NCBI RefSeq assembly: GCF_014705715.1
Contig: NZ_JACXLC010000001.1
Span: forward strand, 44,457 to 108,456
DNA from: Erythrobacter rubeus
Lineage (GTDB): Bacteria; Pseudomonadota; Alphaproteobacteria; Sphingomonadales; Sphingomonadaceae
Direction of reading: 5' to 3'
Length of the DNA: 64,000 nt
This document shows positions 1-8,773 of this stretch, one piece after another. The stretch's first letter is position 1. Every line of letters starts with the position of its first letter. Under the pieces are notes generated by a model, which saw only the letters and a program-made list of their open reading frames with translations, was not told the origin of the DNA and searched no databases. Made by a program: the position numbers and the translations under genes.

Positions 1-617
1 CGCCTGTCCCGGAGGAAGCGGCTGGGAAACCGATCAACCCCTATGGCTGGTCGAAACTCATGACGGAGCAGATGCTGTCCGACACGTCGGCGGCGCACGC
101 GCTCAATTACTGCGCGCTGAGATATTTCAACGTCGCAGGTGCGGACCCGCTGGCGCGCTCCGGGCAATCCACTGCAGGCGCGACCCACCTGATCAAGGTC
201 GCGGTCGAAGCGGCCTTGGGCAAGAGAAGCCATGTCAGCGTGTTCGGCACCGATTACGACACGCCGGATGGCACGGGGGTGCGCGATTACATTCATGTGA
301 GCGACCTTGCCGCTGCGCATGTTCTGGCGCTGCAGGCGCTTGTCGAACAGCCCGACCGATCGCTGACGATGAATTGCGGCTACGGGCGCGGGTTTTCTGT
401 TCTCGAGGTGCTCGATGCAGTCGACCGCGTGACCAATCGCACGATAGAGCGCAAGATCGAAGGCAGGCGCGCAGGAGACCCCGACTCGCTCGTGTCCGAC
501 CCCTCTCGCATTCGGGAGACGCTTCCCTGGAAGCCGGAATTCGCCGATCTCGACACTATCATCGCCCATGCTCTCGCATGGGAGCGAAAACTCACGGAAA
601 TCCGCGAAGATGATTGA
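1..617 (+). CDS. galE: UDP-glucose 4-epimerase GalE, C-terminal part (5' end outside window)
   Basis: The reading frame is open from base 3 to the stop at 615-617, so the methionine at 60 is internal and the start lies before the window. About 204 residues are visible. The fragment begins just before a YGWSK segment, the YxxxK catalytic motif of extended short-chain dehydrogenases, and continues with RYFNVAGADP, GVRDYIHVSDLAAAH and NCGYGRGFSVLEV, which are characteristic of GalE. The family interconverts UDP-glucose and UDP-galactose with bound NAD in the cytoplasm, feeding polysaccharide and LPS sugars. The N-terminal Rossmann glycine motif is not visible. A hairpin followed by T-rich sequence lies about 40 bases after the stop. 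A related UDP-sugar epimerase remains possible. Confidence 0.93.
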   Translation, partial: PVPEEAAGKPINPYGWSKLMTEQMLSDTSAAHALNYCALRYFNVAGADPLARSGQSTAGATHLIKVAVEAALGKRSHVSVFGTDYDTPDGTGVRDYIHVSDLAAAHVLALQALVEQPDRSLTMNCGYGRGFSVLEVLDAVDRVTNRTIERKIEGRRAGDPDSLVSDPSRIRETLPWKPEFADLDTIIAHALAWERKLTEIREDD

Positions 618-658
618 CTTTGCGCGATTCGCCGCTTAGGCGCGCGGCTTGAATTTCC

Positions 659-690
659 GGCATCGGAGCTTAACTCCGGTGCCTGTTTTA
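659..690 (+). terminator. Rho-independent terminator after galE
   Basis: A stem of about 10 bp (659-668 with 674-683, one G-T pair, five-base loop) is followed by TGTTTTATTT. It lies between the galE stop and the L36 gene, so it should end galE transcription. Confidence 0.6.
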
Positions 691-706
691 TTTCCGGGAA
701 GAAATC

Positions 707-832
707 ATGAAAGTCCGTAACAGCCTCAAGTCGCTGAAGAACCGTCACCGCGATTGCCGCGTCATTCGCCGCCGCGGTCGCACCTATGTGATCAACAAGA
801 CCAACCGCCGCTTCAAAGCCCGCCAGGGCTGA
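707..832 (+). CDS. rpmJ: 50S ribosomal protein L36, zinc-free type
   Basis: This 41-residue, strongly basic protein starts [16 protein letters not shown] and ends NRRFKARQG, the recognisable L36 sequence. L36 is the smallest protein of the large ribosomal subunit. Canonical L36 carries three Cys and one His that hold zinc; here only one cysteine (residue 17) remains, so this is the zinc-independent C-minus form. The gene stands alone rather than in the alpha/spc operons, which I recall as usual for this form in alphaproteobacteria. A GGGAAGAAATC leader just before the ATG supplies the ribosome-binding site. It is preceded and followed by terminator-like hairpins, so it is probably monocistronic. 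Confidence 0.95.
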   Translation: MKVRNSLKSLKNRHRDCRVIRRRGRTYVINKTNRRFKARQG

Positions 833-881
833 ACCGGAATGGATTGGCCGGTCTCCTTTAAGGGATGACCGCGCAAACGCA

Positions 882-912
882 GCGGCCCGCCTCCGATTGG
901 AGAGCGGGCCGC
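882..912 (+). terminator. Terminator-like hairpin after rpmJ
   Basis: A perfect 9-bp GC stem (882-890 with 904-912) continues inward as CTCC/GGAG around a GATT loop with one bulged A. Only a weak T stretch follows (GTTTCTG), so it may be an attenuating or protective hairpin rather than a strong terminator. Confidence 0.5.
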
Positions 913-937
913 AGCCGTTTCTGCAGGGGACATAGAG

Positions 938-1549
938 GTGACCGATTCCAGCAAAGCCGTGGTGTTCGATGTCGGCCGTGTGCTGTTCCACTGGCAGCTT
1001 CGCAATCTCTTCGAAAAGCTGATCGACGATGAGAGCGAGCTCGACTGGTTTCTCGCCAATGTCGTCACCGAGGATTGGCATTTCCAGCACGACAGAGGCG
1101 TTCCCCTGGCTGAAATGCTCCCCGCGCGGATTGCACAATTCCCGGATCAGGCGCTGCTCATCGCGGCCTATGCTGCGCGCTTTAACGAAACCGCTGCCGA
1201 AGAGGTAGAGGGCGTCCATGCGCTCGTCTACCGCCTGCAGACATGCGGTATTCCGCTGTTCTGTCTGACCAATTTCGGTGTCGAGCTGTTCGATCAGTTC
1301 CGCTCAGTCCATCCGATCTTCACGGTGTTCGAAGACATCATTGTTTCAGGCGCAGAGAAGATCGCCAAACCCGATCCCAGAATCTACCAGATCACCGAGA
1401 CGCGCAGCGGGCGTGCTGGCGGGGATCTGTTCTTTACCGACGACAATCCCGCGAATGTCGAAGCGGCACGATCCCGCGGCTGGGAGGCCCATATCTTTAC
1501 AGATGCGGATGCGCTGGAAGCGCAGCTGAACAGCGCGGGCCTTCTCTAA
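938..1549 (+). CDS. HAD-superfamily hydrolase (YihX-like phosphatase)
   Basis: The protein has 203 residues and a GTG start preceded by GCAGGGGA. Motif I is FDVGRVLFHW near residue 10, the DxGxV form of YihX-like HAD phosphatases, with the nucleophilic Asp followed by Gly in place of the second Asp. Motif II is the CLTNFG segment near residue 109. Motif III is the Lys in AKPDPRIYQ near residue 148, and motif IV is FTDDNPANVEAA near residue 166. The order and spacing are those of a complete soluble HAD enzyme with a small helical cap. YihX itself hydrolyses alpha-glucose-1-phosphate; the substrate here cannot be told. A haloacid dehalogenase activity is less likely but not excluded. Confidence 0.85.
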   Translation: MTDSSKAVVFDVGRVLFHWQLRNLFEKLIDDESELDWFLANVVTEDWHFQHDRGVPLAEMLPARIAQFPDQALLIAAYAARFNETAAEEVEGVHALVYRLQTCGIPLFCLTNFGVELFDQFRSVHPIFTVFEDIIVSGAEKIAKPDPRIYQITETRSGRAGGDLFFTDDNPANVEAARSRGWEAHIFTDADALEAQLNSAGLL

Positions 1550-1597
1550 AAAAAATCCCCCGAGGCAGCGGATTGGGGATCGCTGCATCGGGGGCTT
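1548..1597 (-). terminator. Bidirectional terminator between the HAD gene and the CC_3452-type gene
   Basis: A 14-bp stem with one mismatch (1557-1570 with 1581-1594) is flanked by eight A on the left (1548-1555), which read as eight T on the minus strand. It should end the minus-strand gene at 1679-2020 and can also serve the plus-strand HAD gene, which stops at 1549. Confidence 0.7.
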
Positions 1598-1678
1598 TCA
1601 GTGTCGTCCGCTGTGGAGAGATGCGGAGCGGTGAGACGCGAGGGATAGATCGCGTCCGGGGGAATGGTTCTTATCGGC

Positions 1679-2020
1679 TTAGTTGCCGTTGCACTTCGCC
1701 AGCTTTTCGCCGGTCATTTCTTCGCCCTTGGCGGTGAAGCTGGTGATCTCGCCGAATTCACGGGCGAGGCCGCGGCAGATGCGCAGCGGGCGCGATGAGC
1801 CTTTGTTGGCGATGCACTTGGTATCCTTGCATGCCCAGGCGACGCCGCCTGCAACCGGGCGATTGTCATCGACCGGCTGGGCCAGTTCGGCGGTGTAATA
1901 GGCACCGCTTTGTGCGGCGGCCGGTGCAGGAGCGATTGCAGTGCCGAAGGTGAGTCCGGTGTAAGCGAGAGCCAGCACGAAGATCGAAAGACGGCTGGAA
2001 CGGGTCAGGGAGAGGGTCAT
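1679..2020 (-). CDS. Secreted CC_3452-family small protein
   Basis: The 113-residue product has a clear Sec signal peptide: basic start, hydrophobic stretch LSIFVLALAYTGLTFGTAIA, then an APAAAQ cleavage region near residue 37. The mature part contains PVAGGVAWACKDTKCIANKG and ends in a region with two more cysteines (RICRGL, LAKCNGN), so two disulfides are possible. I recognise this as the small periplasmic family named after Caulobacter CC_3452, common in sphingomonads and of unknown function. It is transcribed divergently from the HxlR regulator at 2238 across a 217-base region holding repeated GGTTTC/GGTTGCA motifs, so HxlR control is possible. Confidence 0.7.
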   Translation of the reverse strand: MTLSLTRSSRLSIFVLALAYTGLTFGTAIAPAPAAAQSGAYYTAELAQPVDDNRPVAGGVAWACKDTKCIANKGSSRPLRICRGLAREFGEITSFTAKGEEMTGEKLAKCNGN

Positions 2021-2074
2021 CGTCGTATTCCTTCTAGGGGCAGCCCTTGTTTGAGCCTGATTTTTTGCGAATCA

Positions 2075-2135
2075 GGTTTCAGATCGAAACCAGTTGCGAA
2101 TCACTACCTATGTGATTAGGTTTCAGGTTGCAACT
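2075..2135. promoter_or_regulatory. Candidate HxlR operator region
   Basis: A perfect inverted repeat GGTTTC-N5-GAAACC lies at 2075-2091. Related half-sites follow at 2117-2135 (ATTAGGTTTCAGGTTGCAAC) and 2213-2226 (GATAGGTTGCAACA). All lie between the divergent CC_3452-type gene and the HxlR gene. Assigning them to HxlR is inference from position and symmetry. Confidence 0.4.
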
Positions 2136-2237
2136 AAAAACTTATATTTTCTGTCAGCACCATCGAAGGCGCGGAATCCGGCACAATTTTGAGATTGCGA
2201 CGAATCGCGTTAGATAGGTTGCAACAAGAGGACTGAT

Positions 2238-2789
2238 ATGGGCGACATAAGAGAACCACTGCGCGAACTGATTGAATGCGGATTGCCGCAAGCGCTTGAA
2301 GTCATGGGCGAACGCTGGTCTTTCATGATCCTTCGGGCGAGCTTCAACGGGCTCAAGCACTTCGAGGAATTCCTGAGCGAGCTCGGAATTGCGCGCAATA
2401 TTCTCTCGAATCGCCTCGCCAAACTGGTCGAGCACGGCATCCTGAAACGCGAACCGTGCGAGGACGATCGCCGCAAGATCGAATACCGGCTGACCGAAAA
2501 AGGCTTCGACCTGCTGCCCGCAATGCTCGCTTTGCGCCAATGGGGTCAGAAATACGGCACCGAGATGACCGAAAACCCGGTTCTGGTCGACGAACGCGAT
2601 CGCTTGCCGATCGGCCCGGTCTCGATCCTTGGCCATGATGGCCGAATCCTTTCGCATCAGGATCTGTGGCTCGTGAAGCGCGAAGACCTTGGCAAGCGCG
2701 CCGATGGTTCGATTGCGTCGCCAGCCGGTACTCTCGCAACGGGCGATGTGGTCGATCTCGAATCCGCGAAGAAAGCCGCCGCTGGCTGA
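2238..2789 (+). CDS. HxlR-family winged-helix transcriptional regulator
   Basis: The protein has 183 residues. It has the HxlR layout: a cysteine near residue 14 (ECGLPQALEVMGERWSFMILR, here split by the strongly conserved GERW..MILR segment), then FNGLKHFEEFLSELGIARNILSNRLAKL as the recognition helix-turn-helix, and a wing ending in DDRRKIEYRLTEKGFDLLP. HxlR proteins are dimeric DNA-binding repressors or activators, often responding to electrophiles or redox signals; the N-terminal Cys is the sensor in several members. A C-terminal extension of about 70 residues beyond the usual 110 is present, with no known domain that I recognise. The ATG follows AAGAGGACTGAT. It faces the secreted-protein gene upstream. 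Confidence 0.88.
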   Translation: MGDIREPLRELIECGLPQALEVMGERWSFMILRASFNGLKHFEEFLSELGIARNILSNRLAKLVEHGILKREPCEDDRRKIEYRLTEKGFDLLPAMLALRQWGQKYGTEMTENPVLVDERDRLPIGPVSILGHDGRILSHQDLWLVKREDLGKRADGSIASPAGTLATGDVVDLESAKKAAAG

Positions 2790-2802
2790 AGCTGACGGCC
2801 CG

Positions 2803-3123
2803 GTGCGCACACCCGACGGGCGCTACATCATCGTCAGGGGACGGCTCTGGCGGGCTAGCAATCCAGACCTCTCGAATGAGGAGCGCCAAGCCCTCGTCGA
2901 TGCCCTGATGGACGCCCGGCGTGCGGTCGGGGCGGCGAAACGCGCTGGCGATGAGACGGCGGAGAAGGCAGCGAGGGCGGACGTGCACCGCGCAAAGGTC
3001 TCTCTTGGCGAGCGCGGCCCGGTGTGGTGGGACGACGGCGCACCCGATCAGAACCGCAAGCTCGTGCATAACTCCACCTATGCGCCTTGGTGGGAATCCA
3101 GCGAACACGCTAACCCGGACTGA
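2803..3123 (+). CDS. Conserved hypothetical protein of about 106 residues
   Basis: The protein-like part begins [20 protein letters not shown] and continues with a charged helical stretch ([17 protein letters not shown]) and a C-terminal [16 protein letters not shown] have seen similar short soluble proteins in sphingomonads but know no function. The start is uncertain. GTG at 2803 gives the compact form and lies 13 bases after the HxlR stop. The in-frame ATG at 2746 would overlap HxlR and add residues that look like shadow translation. It is probably co-transcribed with the HxlR gene and with recQ, which begins 36 bases downstream. Confidence 0.65.
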   Translation: MRTPDGRYIIVRGRLWRASNPDLSNEERQALVDALMDARRAVGAAKRAGDETAEKAARADVHRAKVSLGERGPVWWDDGAPDQNRKLVHNSTYAPWWESSEHANPD

Positions 3124-3158
3124 ACCTCTCAAAAGCAGGCAGCGGGACCGGACTGGCG

Positions 3159-4946
<1,788 letters not shown>

Positions 4947-4959
4947 CACGGGATTGGCA

Positions 4960-5769
4960 TTATGGCCGCGCGACGTAGTCGATCCTGATCCGAACCCACG
5001 ATCCGACTTGCGAACGGCCCCCGATGGTTGCGGGACGAACCCGGAATTGCCACGCTGCTGCCAGAACGGCGCGGCCAATCTGCGAACCGGCCGGAGATTC
5101 GCCGAGCAATTCGCAGTCCTCGACATAGAAATTTGGCACCGTACGGCACACGATCAACGCCGCGCCCGGTCCTGTGGCAGTCGAAAGATAGCCCGCAAGC
5201 TCGCTGTCGGTCGGTTCGCGGTACCAGCGCGCCGCATAAAGCGGCTCGCCATTGGGGGCGGTGCCGACCCGTTCGCTGTCGACCGAGCTCGAGGAGCCGG
5301 TGCTGGGAGGGCCATATGAGCGCGTCGGCCGGGCAGGCGGCGCTGGACGCGGCGCGGGCGGCTGTGCCGGCGGAGCGGGAGCGGGCACAGGCACTGGCAA
5401 AACGACGGCGGGCGGCTGTTCGACCGGCTGCACGGGCTGCTCTTCAACTGGCGGGGGCGGCACTTCGGGCGCGGGCTGCTCAGGTATGGCCGGAGCTGGC
5501 GGCGCATCGGGGAGCGGCGCTTCTTCCACTGTCGTGTCCTGGTCCGCGCTCGGTTCGATGGCGGAGAAGGTGGTCAGCGTTTCCCCCTGATCGCGCTCGC
5601 CGATTATCCCCGTCCCCAGAGTGAGCAACAGTGCGATGATGAGTGCCTCGATCAGCAGCGCTGCGGCGATACCGAACACCCGCCGATCGATGTTGCGCTC
5701 CTGCAGCGCGCTCAGCAAGCCTTGCCGCGGCGGAGCCTCGGATGCTTCGGGTGGAGGGGATGTTGCCAT
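4960..5769 (-). CDS. Proline-rich single-pass membrane protein, TonB-like layout
   Basis: The chosen ATG gives MATSPPPEASEAPPRQG; an in-frame ATG 48 bases upstream is possible but adds unconvincing residues. After a short cytoplasmic N-terminus there is one membrane helix (FGIAAALLIEALIIALLLTLG, read as two overlapping parts). A periplasmic linker of about 90 residues follows, rich in Pro, Ala and Glu (PAIPEQPAPEVPPPPVEEQP, then PVPVPAPAPPAQPP). The last 100 residues form a small folded domain with two Cys (VCRTVPNFYVEDCELLGE) and a VRPATIGG stretch. This is the build of TonB or energy-transducer-like proteins, though the C-terminal domain is only TonB-like. It lies tail-to-tail with recQ and 86 bases downstream of yifB. 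Confidence 0.7.
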   Translation of the reverse strand: MATSPPPEASEAPPRQGLLSALQERNIDRRVFGIAAALLIEALIIALLLTLGTGIIGERDQGETLTTFSAIEPSADQDTTVEEAPLPDAPPAPAIPEQPAPEVPPPPVEEQPVQPVEQPPAVVLPVPVPAPAPPAQPPAPRPAPPARPTRSYGPPSTGSSSSVDSERVGTAPNGEPLYAARWYREPTDSELAGYLSTATGPGAALIVCRTVPNFYVEDCELLGESPAGSQIGRAVLAAAWQFRVRPATIGGRSQVGSWVRIRIDYVARP

Positions 5770-5855
5770 GCGTTGCGGTGGCCGATTCTGAATTAGCGCA
5801 GGGCCAAGCGGTAACACGCTTCGACCTTGCGCTGCGATGAATCTTTCGCGTTTGT

Positions 5856-7352
5856 TTATGTGCGGCCGACCATCTGGCGATAGGATAAGGCCTCGGCAAT
5901 GTGCGTGCGCCCGACGGCGTCTTCGCCGGCCAGATCGGCAATCGTGCGCGCGACCCGCAGCATGCGCGTGTAGCTACGTGCGGACAGGCGGAGTTTCTCG
6001 GCGGCCTGCATGAGCAGATGCTTCCCCGCATCATCGGGGGCGGCGAACCGCTCCAGCTTTTCGCCGTCGAGCTCGGCATTGGACCGGATGCCGCGTTCGG
6101 CGCTCATCGCGCGCGCCACCGCGACCCGCCGCGCCACCTGTTCGGAGCCTTCGGCAGCGGGCGGCAGGCCAAGGTCCATGGCGCTGACCGCAGCAACCTC
6201 CACATGCAGATCGATCCGATCGAGCAGCGGGCCGGAGAGCCGGGCCTGGTACTCGCTGGCGCAGCGCGGGCCGCGCGCGCAGGTGTGTCCCGGCTCGCCC
6301 GCATGGCCGCAGCGGCACGGGTTCATCGCCGCGATCAGCTGCACCCGAGCAGGGAAGGTCACATGTGCATTCGCCCGCGCAACATCGACCTGGCCTGTCT
6401 CGAGCGGCTGGCGCAGCGAATCCAGGACGGGGCGCTGAAACTCAGGCAATTCGTCGAGGAACAGGACGCCCAGATGCGCGAGGCTCACTTCGCCCGGACG
6501 TACTTTCAGCCCGCCGCCGGTGAGCGCGGCCATGCTGGCCGAGTGATGCGGCGCCCTAAAAGGGCGCGCGCGGCTGATCCGTCCGGCATCGAGCAACCCG
6601 GCGACCGACTGCACCATCGAAACTTCGAGGGCTTCCGACGGGGATAGCTCAGGCAGGATGCCGGGCATGCAGCTCGCCAGCAGGCTCTTTCCCGATCCCG
6701 GCGGGCCCATCATCAGGAGATTGTGCCCGCCAGCAGCGGCTATTTCGAGCGCGCGCTTGGCGGTTTCCTGTCCCTTCACCTGTTTTAGATCGGTGACCGG
6801 CGGCGCGTCGGTAACGTCACCGCGGACGGGCTCATCCAGAACCTGCGAGCCCTTGAGATGACCGAGTAGCGCCGACAGATCGCGCGGCGCGAGCACCGGA
6901 ACGCCGCTTGCCCATCTTGCCTCCGATCCCTGATCCGCAGGGCAAATAAGCCCGGCCTCCACTTCGCTGGCGTGAAGTGCGGCGATGAGCACTCCGGGGC
7001 TGGCGACAATCCTGCCGTCGAGCGAAAGCTCCCCGACCGCGATCCAATCGCCCAATTGCTCGGCATCGGTCACGCCCATGGCCGCAAGCAAGGCCAAAGC
7101 GATCGGCAGGTCGTAATGCGATCCATCCTTGGGCAGGTCGGCAGGCGACAGATTGATCGTGATCCGCTTTGGCGGCAGCGCGAGGCCCATCGCCGAAAGA
7201 GCGGCCTGAACGCGCTCGCGGCTTTCGCTGACCGCCTTGTCCGGCAGGCCGACGATCGAGAATCGCGGCAATCCCGAGGCGACTTGGCACTGCACCTCGA
7301 CCTGGCGCGCGTCGAGACCGAGATAGGCCACAGTCCTAACCAGCGCTACCAA
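5856..7352 (-). CDS. yifB: YifB/ComM-family Mg-chelatase-like AAA+ ATPase
   Basis: The protein has 498 residues. An N-terminal Lon-protease-like fold (FSIVGLPDKAVSESRERV, INLSPADLPKDGSHYDLP) is followed by an AAA+ module with Walker A MGPPGSGKSLLASCMPGILP (about residue 218) and Walker B LFLDELPEF (about 300). A C-terminal domain contains CRCGHAG and GHTCARGPRCASEYQARLSG with its cysteine cluster. ComM/RadA-like helicases of this family extend branches in natural transformation where studied; in other bacteria the role is unknown. The start codon is TTG, preceded by CGAGGATTTAC; the homologous N-terminus usually begins at this point. It is monocistronic or precedes the TonB-like gene. Confidence 0.93.
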   Translation of the reverse strand: MVALVRTVAYLGLDARQVEVQCQVASGLPRFSIVGLPDKAVSESRERVQAALSAMGLALPPKRITINLSPADLPKDGSHYDLPIALALLAAMGVTDAEQLGDWIAVGELSLDGRIVASPGVLIAALHASEVEAGLICPADQGSEARWASGVPVLAPRDLSALLGHLKGSQVLDEPVRGDVTDAPPVTDLKQVKGQETAKRALEIAAAGGHNLLMMGPPGSGKSLLASCMPGILPELSPSEALEVSMVQSVAGLLDAGRISRARPFRAPHHSASMAALTGGGLKVRPGEVSLAHLGVLFLDELPEFQRPVLDSLRQPLETGQVDVARANAHVTFPARVQLIAAMNPCRCGHAGEPGHTCARGPRCASEYQARLSGPLLDRIDLHVEVAAVSAMDLGLPPAAEGSEQVARRVAVARAMSAERGIRSNAELDGEKLERFAAPDDAGKHLLMQAAEKLRLSARSYTRMLRVARTIADLAGEDAVGRTHIAEALSYRQMVGRT

Positions 7353-7655
7353 AGTAAATCCTCGTGTGATTTGCGACCTTTATTTCGGCGGTATTGCAGC
7401 GTCGGACCGGGATTGTCGAGGAAATAGAAGCGCTTTGATGATCGCAGTGCCGAAGCAGACAGCACGTCGCGCGCCCGTCGCAGCGGGCCGGCCCAGCCCT
7501 GAATATCGCGCGTCACGGCTTGACTCGCGCCCCTCTATCCCATAGTGGCGCGCGCCTGACGGACTGCCCTTTTGCGGTGGTCGCTATTCATCGATGAGCA
7601 GCGGGCGGCAAATCTTCGCGGCGCCAGCTTGTCGAACCAGTTTATCGAGGACGAT
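7353..7655. other. Intergenic region between divergent yifB and rpmH
   Basis: This 303-base stretch separates the starts of yifB and rpmH. It holds TTGACT at about 7515-7520, a possible -35 element for rpmH, but with only a weak -10 candidate 17 bases later. A GAGGACGAT ribosome-binding site lies directly before rpmH. I see no RNA gene or further open frame worth calling. Confidence 0.4.
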
Positions 7656-7790
7656 ATGAAGCGGACTTTTCAGCCTAGCAATCTCGTGCGTGCCCGTCGG
7701 CACGGTTTCTTCGCGCGCAAGGCGACCACGGGTGGTCGCAAAGTGCTGCGCGCCCGCCGTAAGCGCGGCCGCAAGAAACTCTGCGCGTAA
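7656..7790 (+). CDS. rpmH: 50S ribosomal protein L34
   Basis: The 44-residue basic protein begins [18 protein letters not shown] and ends [12 protein letters not shown], the canonical L34 sequence. It is a small exit-tunnel-side protein of the large subunit. It opens the standard rpmH-rnpA-yidD-yidC-engB order. In most bacteria rnpA follows within a few dozen bases; here 321 bases containing a structured repeat separate the two genes. Confidence 0.98.
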   Translation: MKRTFQPSNLVRARRHGFFARKATTGGRKVLRARRKRGRKKLCA

Positions 7791-7816
7791 TTCTCTGGCG
7801 CCCTCAGGCGCCGGGC

Positions 7817-7834
7817 GCGGGCCATCCGGCCCGC
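7817..7834 (-). repeat. GGAT-loop hairpin between rpmH and rnpA
   Basis: On the minus strand this is a perfect 7-bp stem GCGGGCC/GGCCCGC closed by a GGAT loop. The same loop closes the terminal hairpin of the structured repeats at 7946, 21374, 21501 and 40961, so it probably belongs to a divergent copy on this strand. Confidence 0.55.
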
Positions 7835-7874
7835 TTGGCTACGCAGCAGTAGCGGCGACGGGCAGTCGCCCTTG

Positions 7875-7896
7875 CGGGCTCCCATCCGGGAGCCCG
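7875..7896 (-). repeat. GGAT-loop hairpin between rpmH and rnpA, second
   Basis: On the minus strand a perfect 9-bp stem (CGGGCTCCC/GGGAGCCCG) is closed by GGAT. It lies 40 bases from the first hairpin and 50 bases before the forward copy starting at 7946, in the opposite orientation. Confidence 0.55.
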
Positions 7897-7945
7897 TTCG
7901 CGTTTCTCGGTAGAGGGTTTATTGGCGCGGCTCGGCCCGCAGGGT

Positions 7946-8071
7946 CGCAAGGCCGGAAGCGAAGTCGAAGACGCAGCTGGCCAAAGGCCACCTGCAAGGC
8001 CGCCCGCAGCGACGCGACCATTAGGTCGCATGAGCGAGGATATCGCGGCGCGGATGCGCTGCGAAAAACAA
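7946..8071 (+). repeat. Structured intergenic repeat, copy A
   Basis: Bases 7946-8011 match 21501-21566 at about 62 of 66 positions. Inside lies a hairpin GCAGCTGGCC-AAA-GGCCACCTGC. The conserved CCGCAGCG is followed by a hairpin GCGACC-ATTA-GGTCGC (8014-8029), the box GAGCGAGG, a terminal hairpin with a GGAT loop (8044-8063) and AAAAACAAA. The region is not coding. It resembles a mobile palindromic element or an RNA structure; the type is unknown to me. Confidence 0.75.
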
Positions 8072-8111
8072 AGACTCGGGGAGCCGAAACGCTTCGGCTA
8101 AAATCTGATCA

Positions 8112-8498
8112 ATGATCCAGGTCCTCACCAAACGATCGGACTTCCTCGCCGCTAACAGGGGGCTTCGGAACGCGCGGCCCGGCTTCGTGTTGCTGACCCG
8201 GCCCAATGGTGGGCAGGGGATCCGCTATGGTGTCACCGTTACCAAGAAGATCGGCAATGCGGTGGTGCGCAACCGCATGAAGAGGCGCTTTCGCGAGCTT
8301 CTGCGCGCCGCTCTTCCCGAGCGCGGGCTGCCGCACCACGATCACGTCCTCATCGGGCGGTCGGGCGGTGTGGAGCGTAATTTCGACACGATGGCGGAGG
8401 AGCTCGACCGCGCTCTTGCCCGCGCGCGCGATGGCAAATCCGATCCGCGTCGCTCTTCGCGGCCACGGCGCGGGAACAGGAAGGGCGCAGCAAAATGA
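8112..8498 (+). CDS. rnpA: Ribonuclease P protein component
   Basis: The 128-residue basic protein carries the RnpA signature [18 protein letters not shown] near residue 50, preceded by the [11 protein letters not shown] strand. It binds the RNase P RNA and helps mature tRNA 5' ends. A C-terminal basic tail of about 20 residues ([15 protein letters not shown]) is slightly longer than in the E. coli protein. The last codons overlap the start of yidD by four bases, which suggests translational coupling. Confidence 0.96.
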   Translation: MIQVLTKRSDFLAANRGLRNARPGFVLLTRPNGGQGIRYGVTVTKKIGNAVVRNRMKRRFRELLRAALPERGLPHHDHVLIGRSGGVERNFDTMAEELDRALARARDGKSDPRRSSRPRRGNRKGAAK

Positions 8499-8704
8499 AA
8501 TACATCCTGATCGCTATCGCCCGCGCGTGGCAGCTTGGCCCGTCACTGATCCTGCCGCCGACCTGCCGCTTCTCGCCATCGTGCAGCCAGTACGCGATCC
8601 AGGCTCTGCGCAAATATGGCGCGCTCAAGGGTGGATGGCTGGCGCTAAAGCGGCTAGGGCGCTGCCATCCATGGGGCGGACATGGACACGACCCAGTGCC
8701 GTGA
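8495..8704 (+). CDS. yidD: Membrane protein insertion efficiency factor YidD
   Basis: The 69-residue protein has an N-terminal amphipathic segment ([20 protein letters not shown]) and the YidD cysteine motifs [15 protein letters not shown] and the C-terminal [15 protein letters not shown]. YidD is a membrane-associated helper of YidC-dependent insertion. It overlaps rnpA by ATGA and precedes yidC by 69 bases. Length and motif are normal. Confidence 0.96.
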   Translation: MKYILIAIARAWQLGPSLILPPTCRFSPSCSQYAIQALRKYGALKGGWLALKRLGRCHPWGGHGHDPVP

Positions 8705-8773
8705 CCGCACCATAGCATTCCGCACTGTAGTGTCTATATAACACAGCATTCGACGACTTAACGGGATTTCATC

